From the NCBI GenBank assembly GCA_049646585.1, contig JBARWC010000205.1, positions 1 through 8,367 of the forward strand: a stretch of DNA of 8,367 nt. Reading direction: 5' to 3'. The notes under the pieces were generated by a model that was not told where the DNA came from, made no database searches, and was given only the letters and a program-made list of their open reading frames with translations. The stretch comes from G025836975 sp049646585. GTDB lineage: Bacteria; Pseudomonadota; Gammaproteobacteria; Burkholderiales; Burkholderiaceae_B. Below are positions 5,252-8,367 of the stretch, piece after piece. How positions within the stretch are numbered: the stretch's first letter is position 1; each line of letters opens with the position of its first letter. The translations under genes and the position numbers were made by a program.

Positions 5252-6058
5252 ATGAATAACCTAGTCACCGACCCCTCCGATCTGAACAAAATGCGCGCAG
5301 CCTGCCAGGCTGCGGCGGCCACCCTGGACTACCTGGAGCCCCACGTTCGCGCCGGCATCACCACCGGGGAGCTCGACAGGCTGTGCATGGACTTCATCAC
5401 CAACGAGCTCAAGGTCAAGTCCGCCACCGTGGGCTATGCCCCGCCGGGTTATACCCCGTATCCGGCGTCCATCTGCACCTCGGTCAATCACGTTATCTGC
5501 CACGGCATACCCGGCGACAAGGTGCTCAAGAACGGCGACATCATGAATATCGACGTCACCGTCATCAAGGACGGCTGGTTCGGCGACACCAGCCGCATGT
5601 ACTACATAGGCGAGCCGTCCATCCTGGCCAAGCGCCTGGCGGAAACCACTTATGAATGCATGTGGCTGGGCATAGACCAGGTCAAGCCGGGCGCCACCCT
5701 GGGCGATGTCGGCAACGCCATCCAGAAACACGCCGAAAAGAACGGCTTTTCAGTGGTGCGCGAATACTGCGGCCACGGCGTGGGGCGCAAGTTCCACCAG
5801 GACCCGCAAGTGCTGCACTACGGCAAGCCCGGCACGGGCGTAAGGCTGGAACCGGGCATGATCTTCACCATCGAGCCCATGATCAACGCCGGGCGCCGGG
5901 AAATCCGCACCCTGGCCGACGGCTGGACCGTCGTCACCCGCGACCACAGCCTGTCGGCGCAGTGGGAGCACAGCCTGCTGGTCACCGACCACGGTTACGA
6001 AGTCCTGACGATATCCGACGGCATGCCCAAGCCGCCGGCATTCATCGGGGCGGCTTGA
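5252..6058 (+). CDS. map: Type I methionine aminopeptidase
   Basis: A cytoplasmic metalloenzyme of 268 residues that removes the initiator methionine from new proteins when the second residue is small. All five metal ligands of the pita-bread fold are present: Asp101 (NIDVTV), Asp112 (GDTSRM), His175 (CGHGVGRKFH), Glu208 (FTIEPM) and Glu239 (WEHS). The substrate-binding histidine in CHGIPGD is His84. Length and order fit type Ia Map. There is no N-terminal zinc-finger or SH3-binding extension. The ATG at 5252 is chosen because homology begins within the first residues. Its ribosome site is weak (CAAG five bases upstream), and the predicted leader is short. It is divergent from rpsB, an arrangement also common in other proteobacteria, where Map acts on new ribosomal products. 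glnD follows after 20 nt. Confidence 0.98.
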   Translation: MNNLVTDPSDLNKMRAACQAAAATLDYLEPHVRAGITTGELDRLCMDFITNELKVKSATVGYAPPGYTPYPASICTSVNHVICHGIPGDKVLKNGDIMNIDVTVIKDGWFGDTSRMYYIGEPSILAKRLAETTYECMWLGIDQVKPGATLGDVGNAIQKHAEKNGFSVVREYCGHGVGRKFHQDPQVLHYGKPGTGVRLEPGMIFTIEPMINAGRREIRTLADGWTVVTRDHSLSAQWEHSLLVTDHGYEVLTISDGMPKPPAFIGAA

Positions 6059-6078
6059 GTCCGCACCGGGATCCCACC

Positions 6079-8367
6079 ATGCACGCGCGGGCTTTTGCCG
6101 CCTTGCGCGACCAACTGGCCGCAAAACGGGCCGAAGCCATCGCCGCCTTTCGCGGCCACCTTCGCCCCGACACCCTGCTGACCGCCCTGCGCCGCATCAT
6201 GGACCAGGCCCTGCGCGAGCTGGTCCGCCTGCATCCTCTGCCGCAGGGTTCCGCCCTGGTCGCCGTGGGCGGCTACGGGCGCGGCGAACTCTACCCTTAT
6301 TCCGACGTCGACATCCTGGTATTGCTGCGCAACCCGCCCAGCCAGGACGAAACGGCCATGATAGAAGCCCTGGTAGCCTCCATGTGGGACCTGGGCATCG
6401 AACCCGGCCACAGCGTGCGCACGCTGCAGGACTGCCAGCGCGAAGCAGCCAACGACATCACCGTGGAAACCGCCCTGATGGAGGCGCGCTGGCTGGTGGG
6501 CAGCAAAGGCCTGCTACAGGAGCTGCGCGAGTTGATGCACCGCCAGCTTGACGCCCAGACCTTCTTCCAGGCCAAGCGCTCGGAAATGCAGCAGCGCCAC
6601 GCCCGCCACCAGGATACGCCCTATGCGCTGGAGCCCAATTGCAAGGAATCGCCCGGCGGCCTGCGCGACCTGCAGGTCATTCTGTGGCTGGCCCAGGCGG
6701 CGGGCCTGGGCGGCACCTGGCGCGAGATCGTCAAGACCGACCTGCTGACGGCGGCCGAGTTCCGCGCCCTGCGCCGGGCCGACCAGGCCTTCAAGCGCCT
6801 GCGTATCGAACTGCACCTGATGACGGGCAGACGCGAAGACCGCGTGCTGTTCGACCTCCAGCCCGGCCTGGCGGCGACCTACGGCTTCGAGGCCACGCGC
6901 ACCCGGCGGCCCAGCGAAATCCTGATGCAGCGGTATTACTGGGCGGCGCGCGTGGTCAGCCAGCTCAATGCCATCCTGATGCAAAGCATGGAAGAACTGC
7001 TCTTCCCCCTGCCCGGCGACCAGGCGCAAGACATCGACGACCATTTCCGCGTCATACGGGGCCGCTTGGCCCTGCGCCGCGACGACGGCTTCGAACGCAA
7101 TCCCGCCCTGCTCTTCCGGGCCTTCCTGGTCATGCAGGAAAGGCCGGAGATCACCGACATATCGGCGCAGGCGCTGCGCGCCATGTGGTATGCGCGCCGC
7201 CACATCGACGCCCAGTTCCGGCGCAACCCGGTCAACCGCCGCCAGTTCATCCAGATACTCCAGCAGCCGCGCGGCGTCGTCCATGCCCTGCGCCGCATGA
7301 CCATGCTGAACCTGCTGCCGCGCTATCTGCCCGTGTTCCGGCGCATCGTCGGCCAGATGCAGCACGACCTGTTCCACGCCTACACCGTTGACCAGCACAT
7401 CCTGATGGTGGTGCGCAACCTGCGCCGCTTCACCATGCCCGAGCACGCCCAGGAATATCCGCTGGCCAGCCAGTTGATCGCCGATTTCGACCGCCACTGG
7501 CTGCTATATGTGGCCGCCCTGTTCCACGACATCGCCAAGGGCCGCGGCGGCGACCACTCCGAACTGGGCGCGATCGAAGTGCGCCGCTTCTGCGTCGATC
7601 ACGGCATCGAGGGCGAGGACAGGGATCTGGTCGAGTTCCTGGTGCGCCAGCACCTGACCATGTCGACGGTGGCCCAGAAGCGCGACCTGAGCGACCCGGA
7701 CGTGGTGCGCCAGTTTGCGCAATGCGCGCGGGATGAACGCCACCTGACCGCCCTATACCTGCTGACGGTGGCCGACATACGCGGCACCAGCCCCAAGGTA
7801 TGGAACTCCTGGAAAGGCAAGTTGCTGGAAAGCCTGTACCGGCAGACGCTGTCGGCGCTGGGAGGCGCCCAGCCCGATACCGGCACGGTGCTGGCCCAGC
7901 GCAAAGAAGCCGCAGCCAAGGAAATCCGCCTCATGGGCCTGCGCGACGAAAGCCGGGACGAATTCTGGAGCCAGTTGGACGTGGCCTACTTCCTGCGCCA
8001 CGAAGCGTCGGAAATCGCCTGGCATACGCGGCACCTGTACCACCGCGTGAACTCGACCGAGCCGGTGGTGAAGGCGCGCATCGTGGGTCAGAACGAGGCC
8101 CTGCAGATCATGGTCTACACCAGGGACCGCAAGGATCTTTTCGTGACCCTGTGCCGCTACTTCGACCGCCGCTCGCTGAGCGTGCAGGACGCACGCATAC
8201 ACACCACCCACCACGGCTGGGCGCTGGACAGCTTCATCGTCCTGCTGCCCGCGCAGGAAAAAGACTACCGCTCCAACGCCACCCTGGTCGAACACGAGCT
8301 GGACGAACAGTTAAGGGCGGCACCGGGCGCCGCGCCCGACGAGCCGGCCGGCGCCCGGGCCTGGCAC
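6079..8367 (+). CDS. glnD: Bifunctional PII uridylyltransferase / uridylyl-removing enzyme, C-terminus cut off
   Basis: The primary nitrogen sensor: it uridylylates PII (GlnB/GlnK) when glutamine is low and removes UMP when glutamine is high. The frame is open for 763 codons to the window edge without a stop. The nucleotidyltransferase domain has GGYGRGELYPYSDVDIL from residue 64, with Asp76 and Asp78 as metal ligands, then CKESPGGLRDLQ (188-199). The HD domain that removes UMP shows TVDQH (436-440), FHDIAKGRGGDHSELG with His483-Asp484, and Asp566 in the VADIRGTSP region. The first ACT domain starts near 675 (LQIMVYTRDRKDLF). The second ACT domain and about the last 90-130 residues of a typical 850-890-residue GlnD are beyond the edge. 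The ATG at 6079 has a weak ribosome site (GGGA). A TTG at 6055 overlapping the map stop is an alternative start. It is likely co-transcribed with map. Confidence 0.96.
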   Translation, partial: MHARAFAALRDQLAAKRAEAIAAFRGHLRPDTLLTALRRIMDQALRELVRLHPLPQGSALVAVGGYGRGELYPYSDVDILVLLRNPPSQDETAMIEALVASMWDLGIEPGHSVRTLQDCQREAANDITVETALMEARWLVGSKGLLQELRELMHRQLDAQTFFQAKRSEMQQRHARHQDTPYALEPNCKESPGGLRDLQVILWLAQAAGLGGTWREIVKTDLLTAAEFRALRRADQAFKRLRIELHLMTGRREDRVLFDLQPGLAATYGFEATRTRRPSEILMQRYYWAARVVSQLNAILMQSMEELLFPLPGDQAQDIDDHFRVIRGRLALRRDDGFERNPALLFRAFLVMQERPEITDISAQALRAMWYARRHIDAQFRRNPVNRRQFIQILQQPRGVVHALRRMTMLNLLPRYLPVFRRIVGQMQHDLFHAYTVDQHILMVVRNLRRFTMPEHAQEYPLASQLIADFDRHWLLYVAALFHDIAKGRGGDHSELGAIEVRRFCVDHGIEGEDRDLVEFLVRQHLTMSTVAQKRDLSDPDVVRQFAQCARDERHLTALYLLTVADIRGTSPKVWNSWKGKLLESLYRQTLSALGGAQPDTGTVLAQRKEAAAKEIRLMGLRDESRDEFWSQLDVAYFLRHEASEIAWHTRHLYHRVNSTEPVVKARIVGQNEALQIMVYTRDRKDLFVTLCRYFDRRSLSVQDARIHTTHHGWALDSFIVLLPAQEKDYRSNATLVEHELDEQLRAAPGAAPDEPAGARAWH

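Noticed and set aside
6514..7497. A 327-codon minus-strand open frame inside glnD, with smaller ones at 7504-7743 and 7753-8295.
   Set aside because: All are antisense to glnD, which has intact motifs throughout. Their low-complexity Ala/Val/His/Gln-rich composition mirrors the GC-rich glnD codons. No independent support was seen.
1..8367. Possible mobile element, phage, defence or biosynthetic island.
   Set aside because: Gene order and products are those of the conserved rpsB-to-dxr and map-glnD core clusters. No transposase, integrase, attachment site, CRISPR repeat or unrecognised gene cluster was seen.

Overview
The window is a core housekeeping region from a GC-rich betaproteobacterium. 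The protein sequences and gene order look like Alcaligenaceae (the Bordetella/Achromobacter group). That assignment rests on recognition of the proteins, not on a database search, and the genus is uncertain. Every long open frame that reads as a real protein belongs to a universally known family. I see no mobile element, CRISPR array, tRNA, rRNA or obvious horizontally acquired gene.

The left block (1-5021) is a minus-strand cluster. In transcription order it is rpsB (ribosomal protein S2), tsf (EF-Ts), pyrH (UMP kinase), frr (ribosome recycling factor), uppS (undecaprenyl diphosphate synthase), cdsA (CDP-diglyceride synthetase) and dxr (DXP reductoisomerase, cut by the left edge). It joins translation (S2, EF-Ts, RRF) to pyrimidine nucleotide supply and to envelope building: dxr gives isoprenoid precursors, uppS the lipid carrier for peptidoglycan, and cdsA the phospholipid precursor. 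Spacing is tight from pyrH onward (14, 28 and 24 nt gaps, then an ATGA overlap), which suggests one transcript. The two larger gaps, rpsB-tsf and tsf-pyrH, both hold strong GC hairpins and are probably where expression is stepped down or transcripts are processed.

The right block (5252-8367) is on the plus strand: map (methionine aminopeptidase) and, 20 nt later, glnD (PII uridylyltransferase), which runs off the right edge before its second ACT domain.

Between the blocks lies a 230-bp AT-rich region that must carry both promoters. The best candidate promoters overlap each other. A small repeat, CCCTGTAA twice at an 11-bp step plus an inverted CAGGG, covers the -35 area of the map promoter and the start of the rpsB leader RNA.

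The noteworthy observations are regulatory: hairpin orientation, a candidate rpsB-tsf attenuator, and the overlapping promoters with the repeat. I found no sign of an undescribed multi-gene system.
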